Notes under the pieces: model-generated
What the model saw: only the letters and a program-made list of their open reading frames with translations
Database searches by the model: none
Told to the model about the DNA's origin: nothing
Assembly (NCBI GenBank): GCA_963738375.1
Contig: CAVTWL010000004.1
Coordinates: 1,736,001-1,800,000 of the forward strand
Direction of reading: 5' to 3'
Source of the DNA: Bog-159 sp963738375
Lineage (GTDB): Bacteria; Acidobacteriota; Terriglobia; Bryobacterales; Bryobacteraceae
Length of the DNA stretch: 64,000 nt
In this document: piece by piece, positions 1 through 8,297 of the stretch
How the letters are laid out: each line of letters starts with the position of its first letter
Numbering within the stretch: position 1 is the first letter of the stretch
Program-made: the position numbers and the translations under genes

Positions 1-120
1 GCCTTCGACGTAGTGGATGAGACCGGAGCGGGCGGAGATGACCGTCGATTGGGCGAGGGCGGCGACACTGGCAGCCGCACAGGCCAAAACGCCAAGAGTA
101 AATTTCCCAGCCGATAGCAT
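1..120 (-). CDS. Secreted protein, N-terminal fragment, possibly FecR-domain
   Basis: Only the first 40 codons are inside the window; the gene runs off the left edge on the minus strand. The ATG at 120 follows an AGAGGT ribosome-binding sequence at good spacing. The N-terminus is a signal peptide: a Lys near the start, a hydrophobic alanine-rich stretch, then an ALAQ-type cleavage site near residue 28. The mature start, STVISARSGLIHYVEG, resembles acidobacterial secreted proteins that carry a FecR-type domain and begin with a 'sAraGlvnyveG'-like segment. The function cannot be confirmed from so short a piece. Confidence 0.55.
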   Translation of the reverse strand, partial: MLSAGKFTLGVLACAAASVAALAQSTVISARSGLIHYVEG

Positions 121-216
121 AACAACCTCTTAACAAAGCATCGGCGCTTTTCAGAGGTTTGTCAATGGCCTGGCGGAGGTAGTTACAAAAAGGAACGGAA
201 TCACTGGTATTTGCCG

Positions 217-1575
217 TTACAGGCGCACGATATGCGGCGAGTTCAGGCCTTTCAAGGCGTTGCGCGTATCCACGATCAGAGGCGCCTGGGCGGCGATCTG
301 GCGATAATCGAAGACGGAGTGATCGGTGATGATGGCGGCGCAATCGGCTTGCGCCACGGTGGATTCCGGCTGGGCGGATAACTTTTCGCCGTCGAGGTCG
401 AGGGAGGGGACGTGCGGATCGCTGTAGGAAAGGCGAGCGCCGCGGCGCTTCAGAAGGAGCATGACGTCGAGGGCGGGAGATTCGCGGAGATCGTCGATGT
501 CCTTCTTGTAGGCTACGCCGAGGATATGGATATGCGATCCCTTTACGGGCTTGCCGGCGTCGTTGAGCGCGTTCTGGATCTTGTCGACGACGAAGTGCGG
601 CATCTGGCCGTTGATGTAGCCGGCGAGTTCGATGAAACGGGCCTCGATGCCGGCTTGCTTGGTCTTCCAGGATAGATAGAACGGGTCGATCGGGATGCAA
701 TGTCCGCCCAAGCCGGGGCCAGGATAGAACGGCATGAAGCCGAAGGGCTTGGTGGCGGCCGCTTCAATGACTTCCCAGACGTTGATGCCCATGCGGTCGC
801 ACATCAGGGCCATTTCGTTCACCAGTCCGATGTTGATCATGCGGAAGGTGTTTTCGAGCAGCTTCACCATTTCGGCGACCTGCGTGGAACTGACGGGAAC
901 GACGGTAGCGAGGGCCTGCGCGTAGAAAAGACGTCCCATTTCGGTGCAGGCCGGGGTGGTTCCGCCGACGACTTTGGGGATGTTGGAGGTCTGAAATTTC
1001 GGGTTGCCTGGATCGACGCGTTCGGGGGAGAAACAGAGGAAGAAGTCTTCGCCCACGCGGAGGCCGGCCTTTTCGAACATGGGGAGCAGCAGTTCGTCGG
1101 TGGTGCCTGGGTAGGTGGTGGATTCGAGGATGATGAGCATTCCCGGGTGGAAGTATTTCAGGATTTCCTCGCAAGCGGACAAGATGAAGCTCATGTCCGG
1201 ATCCTTAGTTTTGCGCAGGGGGGTGGGAACGCAGATGTTGACGGTATCGAGGTCGCCGATGGCGGCGAAATCGGTGGTGGCGCGGATCTTGCCTTCGTGG
1301 ACCAGTTTGGAAAGGACGGCGCTGGAGATGTCGCCGACATAGGATTGGCCAGCGTTCACGCTGGCTGTTTTTCCGGCATGCAGATCGATGCCGGTAACAC
1401 CGAAACCGGCCTTACCGAATTCGACGGCCAGAGGCAGGCCCACATAGCCCAAACCTACTATGCCCACGCGCGCGCGGCGCGAAACGATCTTTTCTGCTAA
1501 GACGGTGGCGGTAGTTTCCGCGGCGGCCATGGTCATATATCTATCATAAGCTGCAAATCGCCCATTTTCTCCCAT
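217..1575 (-). CDS. UDP-N-acetylglucosamine/UDP-glucose 6-dehydrogenase family (WbpA-like)
   Basis: NAD-dependent nucleotide-sugar dehydrogenase that oxidises C6 of a UDP-hexose (probably UDP-GlcNAc) to a uronic acid for surface polysaccharide synthesis in the cytoplasm. The 452-aa protein has a Rossmann GLGYVG motif at residues 41-46, the conserved EST..PGTT segment of the family, and the catalytic cysteine C293 in GLGGHCIPIDP, which is the WbpA/TviB form rather than the Ugd form. The C-terminal UDP-binding domain has GVAYKKDIDDLRESPA. Length is normal. The first ATG has no clear ribosome-binding site, and Met14 or Met16 could be the true start. It is a single gene transcribed away from the TonB-domain gene. 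The exact sugar is inferred. Confidence 0.9.
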   Translation of the reverse strand: MGENGRFAAYDRYMTMAAAETTATVLAEKIVSRRARVGIVGLGYVGLPLAVEFGKAGFGVTGIDLHAGKTASVNAGQSYVGDISSAVLSKLVHEGKIRATTDFAAIGDLDTVNICVPTPLRKTKDPDMSFILSACEEILKYFHPGMLIILESTTYPGTTDELLLPMFEKAGLRVGEDFFLCFSPERVDPGNPKFQTSNIPKVVGGTTPACTEMGRLFYAQALATVVPVSSTQVAEMVKLLENTFRMINIGLVNEMALMCDRMGINVWEVIEAAATKPFGFMPFYPGPGLGGHCIPIDPFYLSWKTKQAGIEARFIELAGYINGQMPHFVVDKIQNALNDAGKPVKGSHIHILGVAYKKDIDDLRESPALDVMLLLKRRGARLSYSDPHVPSLDLDGEKLSAQPESTVAQADCAAIITDHSVFDYRQIAAQAPLIVDTRNALKGLNSPHIVRL

Positions 1576-1627
1576 GGAACGAAAGCCAATAAGCGTGCGT
1601 TAACATTAGAGATAAGAAAGGTGACCT

Positions 1628-2893
1628 ATGCGTTTACTTTTTCTCACCGCAGCTTTCTTGGCGAGTTCCCTGTACGCGGCCGATCCAGAGCTTCTTAGCC
1701 TAGTGATGCCAGACGCGCAGGTGGTGGCCGGAGTGAACATCGAGCCGATCAAGCTTTCTCCGCTGGGGCAGTATTTGCTCGCGCAGAGCGGACCCTCGGC
1801 CGACGCCGAGTTGGACAAACTGACAGCAGCGACGGGCTTCGATCCGCGGCGAGACTTGAAGGAACTGCTGGCGGCGTCGAGCACGACGTCGAACCAGGCA
1901 CAAGCGCTGATCCTGGCGCGGGGCACTTTCGACGTTACCAGGCTGGTGGCGATGGCGGAAGGCGCAGGCAAGACGGTAGGGACTTACAAGGGGATTTCCA
2001 TCATCCAACTCGCGCCCAAACAATGCGTGGCGTTTTTGGATTCCACGATTGCGGCCTTGGGGGAAGAGGCGATGGTGCAAGCGGCGATCGACAGGAAGTC
2101 GGCGCCGACGTCGATTCCTTCCGCGCTGGCGGTACAGGTGAATCAGTTGAGCATCACGGAAGATGCCTGGTTCGTTTCGTTGGGAGCGCCGCCGATGATG
2201 CAAGGCGTGCAACAAGGCGGTGGTCCGGCCGCACTATTCGCAGCCTTTTTCAGCAAGATCCAACAAGTGAGCGGTGGGGTCAAGTTGGGCGCGAACCTGG
2301 CGGTGACGGTGACCGCCGTATCCGACAATAGCCAGGACGCGGCGTCACTGGGCGGGTTGGTGAAGTCGCTGCCCGCACTGGCGCAGATGGCAGCGCCGAA
2401 AGGAGAGGCGCAGCAAGCAACGGCGTGGCTCGAAAGCCTGAATGTAACGACCGATGGGGCGAGCACGACCGCTACGGTTAGCATTCCGGAATCGCAAATC
2501 GAGCAGATGATGCCGTTTGGGCCTGTCGGCGTCGACCAGCGATCCACGCCGCGAACCGCACGGCCGCCGCAAAGCGGGTCGGACATCCGGGGCGTGGCGC
2601 CGCAGCGGATTCGGGTGGGCGGCAATGTTCAGGAAGCCAAGCTGACGCAGCGCCAGGAGCCGGTTTATCCGCCGTTGGCATTGCAGGCCCGGGTGCAGGG
2701 CGTGGTGAAGCTGAACGCGATTATCGGAGTGAACGGATCGGTTGAGGATCTGACCCTCGTAAGCGGACATCCGCTGCTGGTGCAACCAGCGATGGATGCC
2801 GTAAAACAGTGGATTTATCAGAAGACGCTGCTGAACGGGCAACCCGTGGAAGTTGCGACGCAGATCGAAGTGAAATTCGAGCTGAAGCAGTGA
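1628..2893 (+). CDS. Secreted protein with C-terminal TonB-like domain
   Basis: 421-aa exported protein. Residues 1-18 are a signal peptide ending SSLYAAD. The central 300 residues have no family I recognise; they begin with a segment about a quantity 'DAQVVAGVNIEP' seen in acidobacterial secreted proteins. The last 95 residues are a TonB C-terminal-type domain: RVGGNVQEAKLTQRQEPVYP, then PPLALQARVQGVVKLNAIIG, VNGSVEDLTLVSGHP and a closing beta strand. True TonB has a transmembrane anchor and Pro-rich linker; both are absent here, so this is a periplasmic protein with a TonB-like fold rather than an energy transducer. A weak GGTGACC-like site precedes the ATG. Function unknown. Confidence 0.75.
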   Translation: MRLLFLTAAFLASSLYAADPELLSLVMPDAQVVAGVNIEPIKLSPLGQYLLAQSGPSADAELDKLTAATGFDPRRDLKELLAASSTTSNQAQALILARGTFDVTRLVAMAEGAGKTVGTYKGISIIQLAPKQCVAFLDSTIAALGEEAMVQAAIDRKSAPTSIPSALAVQVNQLSITEDAWFVSLGAPPMMQGVQQGGGPAALFAAFFSKIQQVSGGVKLGANLAVTVTAVSDNSQDAASLGGLVKSLPALAQMAAPKGEAQQATAWLESLNVTTDGASTTATVSIPESQIEQMMPFGPVGVDQRSTPRTARPPQSGSDIRGVAPQRIRVGGNVQEAKLTQRQEPVYPPLALQARVQGVVKLNAIIGVNGSVEDLTLVSGHPLLVQPAMDAVKQWIYQKTLLNGQPVEVATQIEVKFELKQ

Positions 2894-2988
2894 GGCTCAC
2901 GCCGGAATTGGCCGCCGATCAACGCCGGTAAACGCGGATGGACGAAGGCGACGCGAAATGGGCAAATTCGCGATGAAGCTGTTGAGAG

Positions 2989-4626
2989 TTAGCCGGTGGT
3001 GCGGCGGTTCATGGCGCGCTTGACCTGATCGAGGAGGGCGTGCGCGCGCGGCAGGCTGTCTACCGCTTGCTGGACCTCCGGATCTTCAGTCCATCCCAGG
3101 CGATCGGCCGCTTTCTTGTCGAAGGCGCGAGAGTATAATTCCTGCTTTAAGGACTCCTCCACCCAGGCGCGATTGGCGCTAAATTCGGCGTCCGTAAAAG
3201 TGACGCCCTGCTGGCGCAGGTAGTCGTGGAAGCGGGCGATGAGGGAGGCGTCGGGCGACCAGCCTTGCGGCAAGTGCGGGACATCCGCTCCAAAATACTC
3301 CGAGCCGAAGTGGAAGATCTGGCCGGGAAAAGGAAACGGCACCACGCGGCGTTCGAAGGTGTTGAGTGTTTCGGGAGGAAATTTCTCGTCCGGCGTAATG
3401 CCGCCGCCGCCATAAACGGTGCGGCCGCTATCGGTCATCTTCACGTCGTCTTTGTTGTTCGAGTCTACCTGGCGGTTGTGATAGTAGTAATCGAAGAACG
3501 ATCGATGGGAGTAGTCGCGCTGGATCAGGCGTCCGCTGGGGGTGTAATAACGGGCGATAGTGAGCAGGAGGGCGGCGTCTTCGGAGAGGGGGAACTGCGC
3601 CTGCACCAAACCTTTGCCGAATGTGTTTTCCCCGATTACCCAGGCGCGATCGTGATCCTGCAGGGCGCCGGCGACGATTTCGGATGCCGAGGCGGTATTG
3701 CGGTTGACCAGCACGACGACCGGATATTGGCGTCCGCGATTGCCGACCTTGGCGCGGAAGACCTGCTCCGGCTCGGAACGGCCGCGATGGGAAACGACGG
3801 TTTGATCCTTGGTCAGGAAATGGCCAGCCACTTCCACCGCTTCGTTCAGTAATCCGCCGCGATTGTCGCGCAGATCGAGGATCAAGCCGTTGACATTGTC
3901 TTCGCCCATGCGGCGGAGGTCGTCTTCCATATCGCGGCCGGCGCTTTGGGCTTCGAAGGTTTTGATATTGACGTAAGCGATGCCGGGGCGCACCCAGAAG
4001 GCATCGACAACGCTGGGCGAGATTTCGCCGCGGGTGACTATGAACGACGCGGTTTTGGGCGATCCAGAGCGGTGAACGCCGACTTTCACGGGCGTGCCAC
4101 GGGCTCCTTTGAGCCGGTCGGCTACGGCGCCGGAATCCTCGCCTTGCACGTCATGATCGTCGACCGCCACGATTACGTCGCCGCGGCGCAGGCCGGCGCG
4201 GGCGGCTGGAGAACCGGGGAAGGCCTGGACGACGGTGACGCGCGGCCCATCCATCATGACTTCCATGCCGACGCCATAATACTGGCCGCGCTGATTCTGC
4301 TGGAGGAGCTTGTATTCTTCCGGGTCGAGGAAGTTGGAGTGCGGGTCGAGGGTGCGCAACATGCCCGGGATGGCGCCCTGGTAGATGGCTTTATCCGCGG
4401 GGATGGTTTCCGCGAAGTTTTCTTCGATCAGCGCGTAGGCTGACGCAAAGGACTTCACGTTGGCTTTGTAGTCGACATCCGATTGGCCGGTCGCAGTTTT
4501 CGCGATGGCCGGAAGCCAGATAGCGGCCACGCCGACGATGAATAGCGGCAGGAGGACCGCGGAAAGAGCTTTCTTAGGACTGTTGGTGTCTTTCGCCACT
4601 CGCCTTGCCCTCAGTTCTTTCATCAT
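2989..4626 (-). CDS. S41 family C-terminal processing peptidase (CtpA-like)
   Basis: Periplasmic serine protease of 545 aa that would trim or degrade envelope proteins. Residues about 18-44 form a membrane anchor or uncleaved signal. A CPBP-like N-terminal segment with 'GMLRTLDPHSNFLDPEEY' is typical of CtpA. A PDZ domain spans about 100-190, with a GLRRGDVIVAVDD signature. The S41 domain follows with the catalytic Ser in NTASASEIVAGAL and the Lys in GENTFGKGLVQ, together the Ser-Lys dyad. The C-terminal extension of about 130 residues after the peptidase is longer than in minimal CtpA but is common in acidobacterial homologues. Substrates are unknown. Confidence 0.92.
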   Translation of the reverse strand: MMKELRARRVAKDTNSPKKALSAVLLPLFIVGVAAIWLPAIAKTATGQSDVDYKANVKSFASAYALIEENFAETIPADKAIYQGAIPGMLRTLDPHSNFLDPEEYKLLQQNQRGQYYGVGMEVMMDGPRVTVVQAFPGSPAARAGLRRGDVIVAVDDHDVQGEDSGAVADRLKGARGTPVKVGVHRSGSPKTASFIVTRGEISPSVVDAFWVRPGIAYVNIKTFEAQSAGRDMEDDLRRMGEDNVNGLILDLRDNRGGLLNEAVEVAGHFLTKDQTVVSHRGRSEPEQVFRAKVGNRGRQYPVVVLVNRNTASASEIVAGALQDHDRAWVIGENTFGKGLVQAQFPLSEDAALLLTIARYYTPSGRLIQRDYSHRSFFDYYYHNRQVDSNNKDDVKMTDSGRTVYGGGGITPDEKFPPETLNTFERRVVPFPFPGQIFHFGSEYFGADVPHLPQGWSPDASLIARFHDYLRQQGVTFTDAEFSANRAWVEESLKQELYSRAFDKKAADRLGWTEDPEVQQAVDSLPRAHALLDQVKRAMNRRTTG

Positions 4627-4665
4627 AACACCGAGGGCAAAAAACGGAACAAACAGCGAAAATGG

Positions 4666-5172
4666 CTAAAACTGCTCGTCGGCGGAGGGGCCGTAGAGGG
4701 ACGGCACGGGAATATCGTTGAGGCGAAGGTAGACGGAAAGCTGGCCGCGGTGATGGATGACGTGATTGAGCATCATGCCGCGGAGCACGGCGATGCGCGG
4801 GAGGGAGAAGATTTTGTTGCCGCCGTTGAGAAGTGTCCAAATCACCATCAAGTCGGCATCGCTGGCGGCACCGAGGGCGGCTTGGGCATCGGCCACGTTC
4901 TTGTCGAACAGGGCGAGCAGTTCGGCGCGGGATGCGGCGGTTTTTGGCTGGTAAGGGGCTCCTCCCACCGGGGCGAAATCGAGCGACTCCAGTTTGAGGA
5001 TGTTGGGCACCCAACCGATCAATTCGGCGATGTGGGTGGCGAGGCGGCCCATCGACATGGATTTCGGGTGCGGCTGCCAGGAGAACTTGTCGTCCGGCAC
5101 GCGTTCCAGGGTCTTGCGGGTGGTCGCCATTTCGTGGGCGAGTTCGGCTAACAGGGCTTGGTTTAAGGGCAT
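4666..5172 (-). CDS. DinB family protein
   Basis: 168-aa four-helix-bundle protein of the DinB/YfiT superfamily. These proteins bind a divalent metal through three histidines and include thiol transferases and damage-inducible proteins of unclear role. Likely metal ligands are H47 (in LATHIAELIGW) and H137/H141 (in NHVIHHRGQLSVYLR). The length is typical. In acidobacteria that use bacillithiol, some DinB proteins act as bacillithiol S-transferases; a bshC gene is present at 11.2 kb, so that role is possible here but is only inference. It lies just downstream of the region that precedes the S41 peptidase, on the same strand. Confidence 0.85.
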   Translation of the reverse strand: MPLNQALLAELAHEMATTRKTLERVPDDKFSWQPHPKSMSMGRLATHIAELIGWVPNILKLESLDFAPVGGAPYQPKTAASRAELLALFDKNVADAQAALGAASDADLMVIWTLLNGGNKIFSLPRIAVLRGMMLNHVIHHRGQLSVYLRLNDIPVPSLYGPSADEQF

Positions 5173-5297
5173 GGTAGATATTTCAACACGTTTTGGGCCG
5201 AGCGGCCGGCGTGCCAGTGCCGCCCCTTTCGCGGATTGGGGGGCGACCCTTCGGGGTGCCGACGAACCAAGGATTCACGTGTGACGCTCCTTCCGGT

Positions 5298-5479
5298 TCG
5301 GGATTTGGGTTCGTTTTGCAATCGATTGGAAAGATTAGGGTTAGAGACATGGATTGGAATTTCGAGAGGGGCTGGGCGGGGGGCTGCGGTTGCATAGCGC
5401 GAGGGTTTGGCGAGGGCGTCGGCCCATGCGGCTCGGGATTTGGGTTCGTTTTGCAATCAATTGGAAAGATTAGGGTTAG
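5298..5479. repeat. Direct repeat pair, 47 bp, in the 5173-5768 intergenic region
   Basis: Two nearly identical 47-bp copies lie at 5298-5344 and 5433-5479, 135 bp apart, with one mismatch (CGATTGG against CAATTGG). Each copy starts TCGGGATTTGGGTTCG and ends AAGATTAGGGTTAG. The minus strand of each copy reads through without stops as a peptide containing CKTNPNPE, which resembles the short 'hypothetical protein' fragments annotated from dispersed repeats in other environmental genomes. The rest of the 600-bp gap before the glycosyltransferase shows no convincing gene. Confidence 0.75.
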
Positions 5480-5768
5480 CGCGCCGAATTGAGGCTCCGA
5501 AACGGGTGAGAGCCGTGGGTCATGGCATGCGGCATAAGGCGAAATTTCCGGCGGCGGTTCGAACGGTCGGTCGATTTCTTTTGTGTTCGCGTTTGGCCGG
5601 CAGCTCGGCTTGGGAGGCGCCATTGCGATTGCCGTTCCTGGCGGTTCCTTTCACTTCCACGTTAACTGGCGGACGGTGCGGACTCAGCCATATTCCCGGT
5701 GCAAGTGGTTGGGGTTAAAGGGAAAATTGTTCCGGCGGGATTCGGTACTTAATGTTAAGCTGCTGGGA

Positions 5769-6611
5769 GTGGCCGAACCTTCCGGCCAGGCGCCGGTAGC
5801 CCGCAAGGTATCGGCCCTGGTAGTTTCCTACAATCGAAAAGACTTGCTGAGGCGCGCGCTGGAAGCGCTGGAGAAGTCCGAAAACCGCGATGCCATCGAA
5901 GTCGTGGTGGTGGACAACGGGTCGAGCGACGGCAGCGCGCAGTTGGAGAGCGAGTTTCCCGGGGCGCGGTTCATTCGGATTCCACGTAATTTCGGTTTGA
6001 CGAAAGCGCTGAATTTGGGCGTGCGCGGATCGGAAGGCGAATACGTGTTCCTGCTGCACGAGGACACGGAGGTGTTTCCGGAGACGGTGCGGACACTGGC
6101 GGAACTGCTGGACTCGCAGCCGGATGCGGGCGCGGCTTGTCCGCTGCTGGTGGATGGCGACGGAAAGCCGGCGCCGCAGTTGGGCCAGTATCCGCCGGAT
6201 GATAGCTGGCGGCCGGCTGCACCCGGCGCGGAACCGATGGCTGTCGATTATGCGCGGGGAGCGGCGTTGATGATGCGGCGGTCGTCGATTACAGCGATCC
6301 GGCAGATTGACGAACGCTACGGGCAGTTCGGCAGCGATGCGGACCTATGCTATCAGATCCGGCGGGCAGGCAAGAAGATCATGCTGGCGCCGCAGGCGCG
6401 GGCGCGGCACGAGGGGCGGGCGGCGGAATCCACGCTGCGGCTGGCGGACCGCAAGCAGGGCACGGCGGCTTGGGCCGGCAAGTACCTCGGCTTTTTCGGA
6501 GGGTTGAAGGCGCAGTTGGGGGCGATTTTGGGGGCGCTGGGTTCTCTTCAGTTAGGGCTGGCGCGTTATCTTTTGTCTAGCCAGAAGATTGACGGAAGTC
6601 AACAGGAGTAA
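5769..6611 (+). CDS. Glycosyltransferase family 2
   Basis: Transfers a sugar from a nucleotide donor to a growing glycan, probably for surface polysaccharide, in the cytoplasm. The GT-A fold is shown by KVSALVVSYNRKDLLRRAL at the start, VVVVDNGSSDGS, and a metal-site segment LLHEDTEVF that is equivalent to the LLNPDTEV of rhamnosyltransferase-like GT2 proteins. The frame is open back to 5583, but the upstream codons translate to a sequence unlike the family. I therefore prefer the GTG at 5769, which gives 280 aa; a TTG at 5727 with AAAGGG upstream is an alternative. The C-terminal 30 residues are hydrophobic and may sit on the membrane. Acceptor and donor are unknown. Confidence 0.85.
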   Translation: MAEPSGQAPVARKVSALVVSYNRKDLLRRALEALEKSENRDAIEVVVVDNGSSDGSAQLESEFPGARFIRIPRNFGLTKALNLGVRGSEGEYVFLLHEDTEVFPETVRTLAELLDSQPDAGAACPLLVDGDGKPAPQLGQYPPDDSWRPAAPGAEPMAVDYARGAALMMRRSSITAIRQIDERYGQFGSDADLCYQIRRAGKKIMLAPQARARHEGRAAESTLRLADRKQGTAAWAGKYLGFFGGLKAQLGAILGALGSLQLGLARYLLSSQKIDGSQQE

Positions 6612-6659
6612 AGCCGAAAACGCGTTGCACGGTTAGCGCTTTCCGCTATCATGTAGCCA

Positions 6660-7127
6660 ATGGACGCGATTCTTTGGATACTGCTGCCGGGCTTTGTCGC
6701 GGTTGGATCGGGCCTGCTGGCGTACTACATCATGCAGTCGCGGATGGAAGTGGCCTTGGCGCGGGAACGCGAAGCCATGGCGCAGGCGCGCGGCACCATG
6801 GAAGCCGAGAAGAACTCACTGGAACAGGCGCTGCGGGGCGCGAAGGACACGGCGCGGCGCGAGGCTTTGGACGAGTTTTTGGCCGACGTTCACGTGGAGC
6901 AGCGGCACTACGTGAAGGACAACAAGCTGCTATTTCAGAACCGGAAGGCGCTGGTGCTGCAGGAGCGGATCTACTTCCGCAATATTCCTCTTTCGAATTG
7001 GATCGAGCATGAGATTGTGATGCAAGAAGGGGAAGACATCGATAAGGCGGCGCGCACGCTGACGTCGTTCGCGGACGTGGTGAGCGTGGAGCATGCGGGG
7101 GCGAACGGGGCGCGGCTGCTGCGGTAG
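6660..7127 (+). CDS. Membrane-anchored coiled-coil protein of unknown function
   Basis: 155-aa protein with one N-terminal transmembrane helix (about residues 4-27, DAILWILLPGFVAVGSGLLA) followed by a charged Ala/Glu/Arg helix (30-75) likely to form a coiled coil, then a small mixed domain beginning DEFLADVHVEQRHYVKDNK. It lies 49 bp after the glycosyltransferase on the same strand and may be co-transcribed. I recognise the pattern as a conserved acidobacterial hypothetical but cannot assign a role. Confidence 0.7.
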   Translation: MDAILWILLPGFVAVGSGLLAYYIMQSRMEVALAREREAMAQARGTMEAEKNSLEQALRGAKDTARREALDEFLADVHVEQRHYVKDNKLLFQNRKALVLQERIYFRNIPLSNWIEHEIVMQEGEDIDKAARTLTSFADVVSVEHAGANGARLLR

Positions 7128-7178
7128 GGACGCTGGATTGCTCGATCGCCGGGGTGTGGGCACGGTAAACTGTGGGTT

Positions 7179-7424
7179 ATGCCGCTTTCCGAGCGCATCA
7201 TCGTGGAGACCGAAGTTCTGGCGGGTAAACCAATCATCCGTGGGACGCGTCTCGCCGTCGAGTTCATTCTGGAACTGCTGGCGGCCGGCCAGTCCGAGAA
7301 CGATCTCCTGACCAACTATCCCGGATTGACGCGAGACGACATTCTCGCGTGCGTACGCCAGCTATTTGGCCCACGAATACAAGGCCTATCCGATTCCAGC
7401 GTAGATGCGCCTCCTTGCGGATGA
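7179..7424 (+). CDS. DUF433 domain protein, frameshifted near its C-terminus
   Basis: Small protein of the DUF433 family, usually the antitoxin-like partner of a DUF5615 PIN-like protein. Residues 1-60 match the family well: IIVETEVLAGKPIIRGTRLAVEFILELLAAG and then LLTNYPGLTRDDILACVR. The expected ending, ASYLAHEYKAYPIPA followed by TAG at 7402-7404, is present, but in a different reading frame from about 7350. The annotated frame instead runs into 20 unrelated residues and stops at 7424. An indel near 7350 explains this. The downstream partner begins at 7405, directly after the original stop, and is truncated, so the module is probably dead. Confidence 0.75.
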   Translation: MPLSERIIVETEVLAGKPIIRGTRLAVEFILELLAAGQSENDLLTNYPGLTRDDILACVRQLFGPRIQGLSDSSVDAPPCG

Positions 7425-7503
7425 GAACTTTTCAAAGCCAATCGTCGAGGCACTTCGCGCCGACGGGCACGACGCACTCCAATGCCACTTAGTTTTCCAT
7501 TAA
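7405..7503 (+). pseudogene. DUF5615 PIN-like protein, truncated remnant
   Basis: The ATG at 7405 directly follows the original DUF433 stop codon (TAG-ATG arrangement typical of this gene pair). The first 25 residues, MRLLADENFSKPIVEALRAD then GHDAL, match the start of DUF5615 PIN-like proteins. These are normally about 110-120 aa and begin with MRxLADENxPxxVVxALRxxGHDV. Here the frame loses similarity and stops after 32 codons at 7503, just before a hairpin-rich element. It is a 3'-truncated toxin-like gene. Confidence 0.7.
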
Positions 7504-7518
7504 AACGCGATGCTGCAT

Positions 7519-7617
7519 AAATTGGGGGGCGGGCAATTCTGCCCGCAGCCGGCTTTTAAGCCGGCCCTGGCCGCCTAAACAGGCGGCTGCGGCCATGATC
7601 GGCCGCCCCCCAAATTT
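7519..7617. repeat. Nested inverted-repeat element (three stems)
   Basis: A 99-bp element bounded by an outer inverted repeat, AAATTGGGGGGCGG at 7519-7532 and CCGCCCCCCAAATTT at 7603-7617. Inside are two further hairpins: GCCGGC-TTTTAA-GCCGGC and GCCGCC-TAAACA-GGCGGC. The arrangement looks like a REP/BIME-type or MITE-type dispersed palindrome. It sits at the point where the DUF5615 remnant loses similarity and before the methyltransferase pseudogene. Confidence 0.75.
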
Positions 7618-7676
7618 GTGTAGGGCCCTTGGCCGCCCTGCCTGCTCGCAGTTCAAAAACGTTGGCGTGCTGTCAG

Positions 7677-8043
7677 GACACGCATCCCGTCACCGGCCAC
7701 CAGCCCGCCCCATCATGGGCATAGGCGGAGCGCCGTGGCTGGTGCGCCCCGAACGCGAACCTGAAGAGGCTCCCGATGCCGCGCTCGACGCCATCGGCGT
7801 CCCTAAAGGCGCCACGGCCGCGGACATCAGCGCCGGCGTCGGCTACTTCACCTGGTGCTGGCCACCATGCTCGACCTCGATCTGGCGCTGCTGGTGGACG
7901 TCTAACACGAATTCTCCAAGCCAAGTGATGCTGCGCAAATCTGCGCGGCCCTGGCCCTCGATGGCTGCATGGTGCCACTCGGATAGCGCAGGGAAGATCC
8001 GCAAGTCCCCATCCTGCCAGATCACAAGATGCTATGGCGACTA
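7677..8043 (+). pseudogene. Class I SAM-dependent methyltransferase, degraded
   Basis: Fragments of one methyltransferase can be read in order across several frames. THPVTGHQ at about 7680 is followed, after a frame change, by IMGIGGAPWLVRPEREPEEA, and then by DAIGVPKGATAADISAGVGYFTW, which is the SAM-binding motif I. A gap that lacks most of the Rossmann core follows. Then comes LVDV-stop-HEFS where the family has LVDVYHEFS, so a TAC codon has become TAA. The ending is REDPQVPILPDHKMLW in another frame. The order and spacing fit the acidobacterial methyltransferases with 'GAPWLeRPEREeEE...DvGAGvGYFTwrl'. At least two frameshifts, one stop and an internal deletion make it non-functional. Confidence 0.8.
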
Positions 8044-8297
8044 ACTAACGCCACCCTTCACGCAGAATCCTCACCCGCCGAGTTCATCCTGCCGATTAGA
8101 AAATAAAATACGGGAAAGCTGTAGCGGGAGAAATCTCCTTCAGGCGGTGGAAGCTTGCCCGGATCGCGGCGCTTGGGAAGAAAGCGAAACGTTGACCGCT
8201 CACGGTACAAGGCTCGATTTGATCTGGATCTTTGGCAGTTCCTAGATTTCATTTGCATTCCCGGCTCCTTCGGGATATAGTGAAGGACGAGCTTGAT

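Noticed and set aside
5183..5623. Minus-strand frame of 146 codons containing CKTNPNPE twice
   Set aside because: Its repeated peptide comes from the 47-bp direct repeat, not from a gene.
8058..8258. Minus-strand frame of 66 codons
   Set aside because: Basic, low-complexity translation with no ribosome-binding site or family match; lies in the degraded 7.2-8.9 kb tract.
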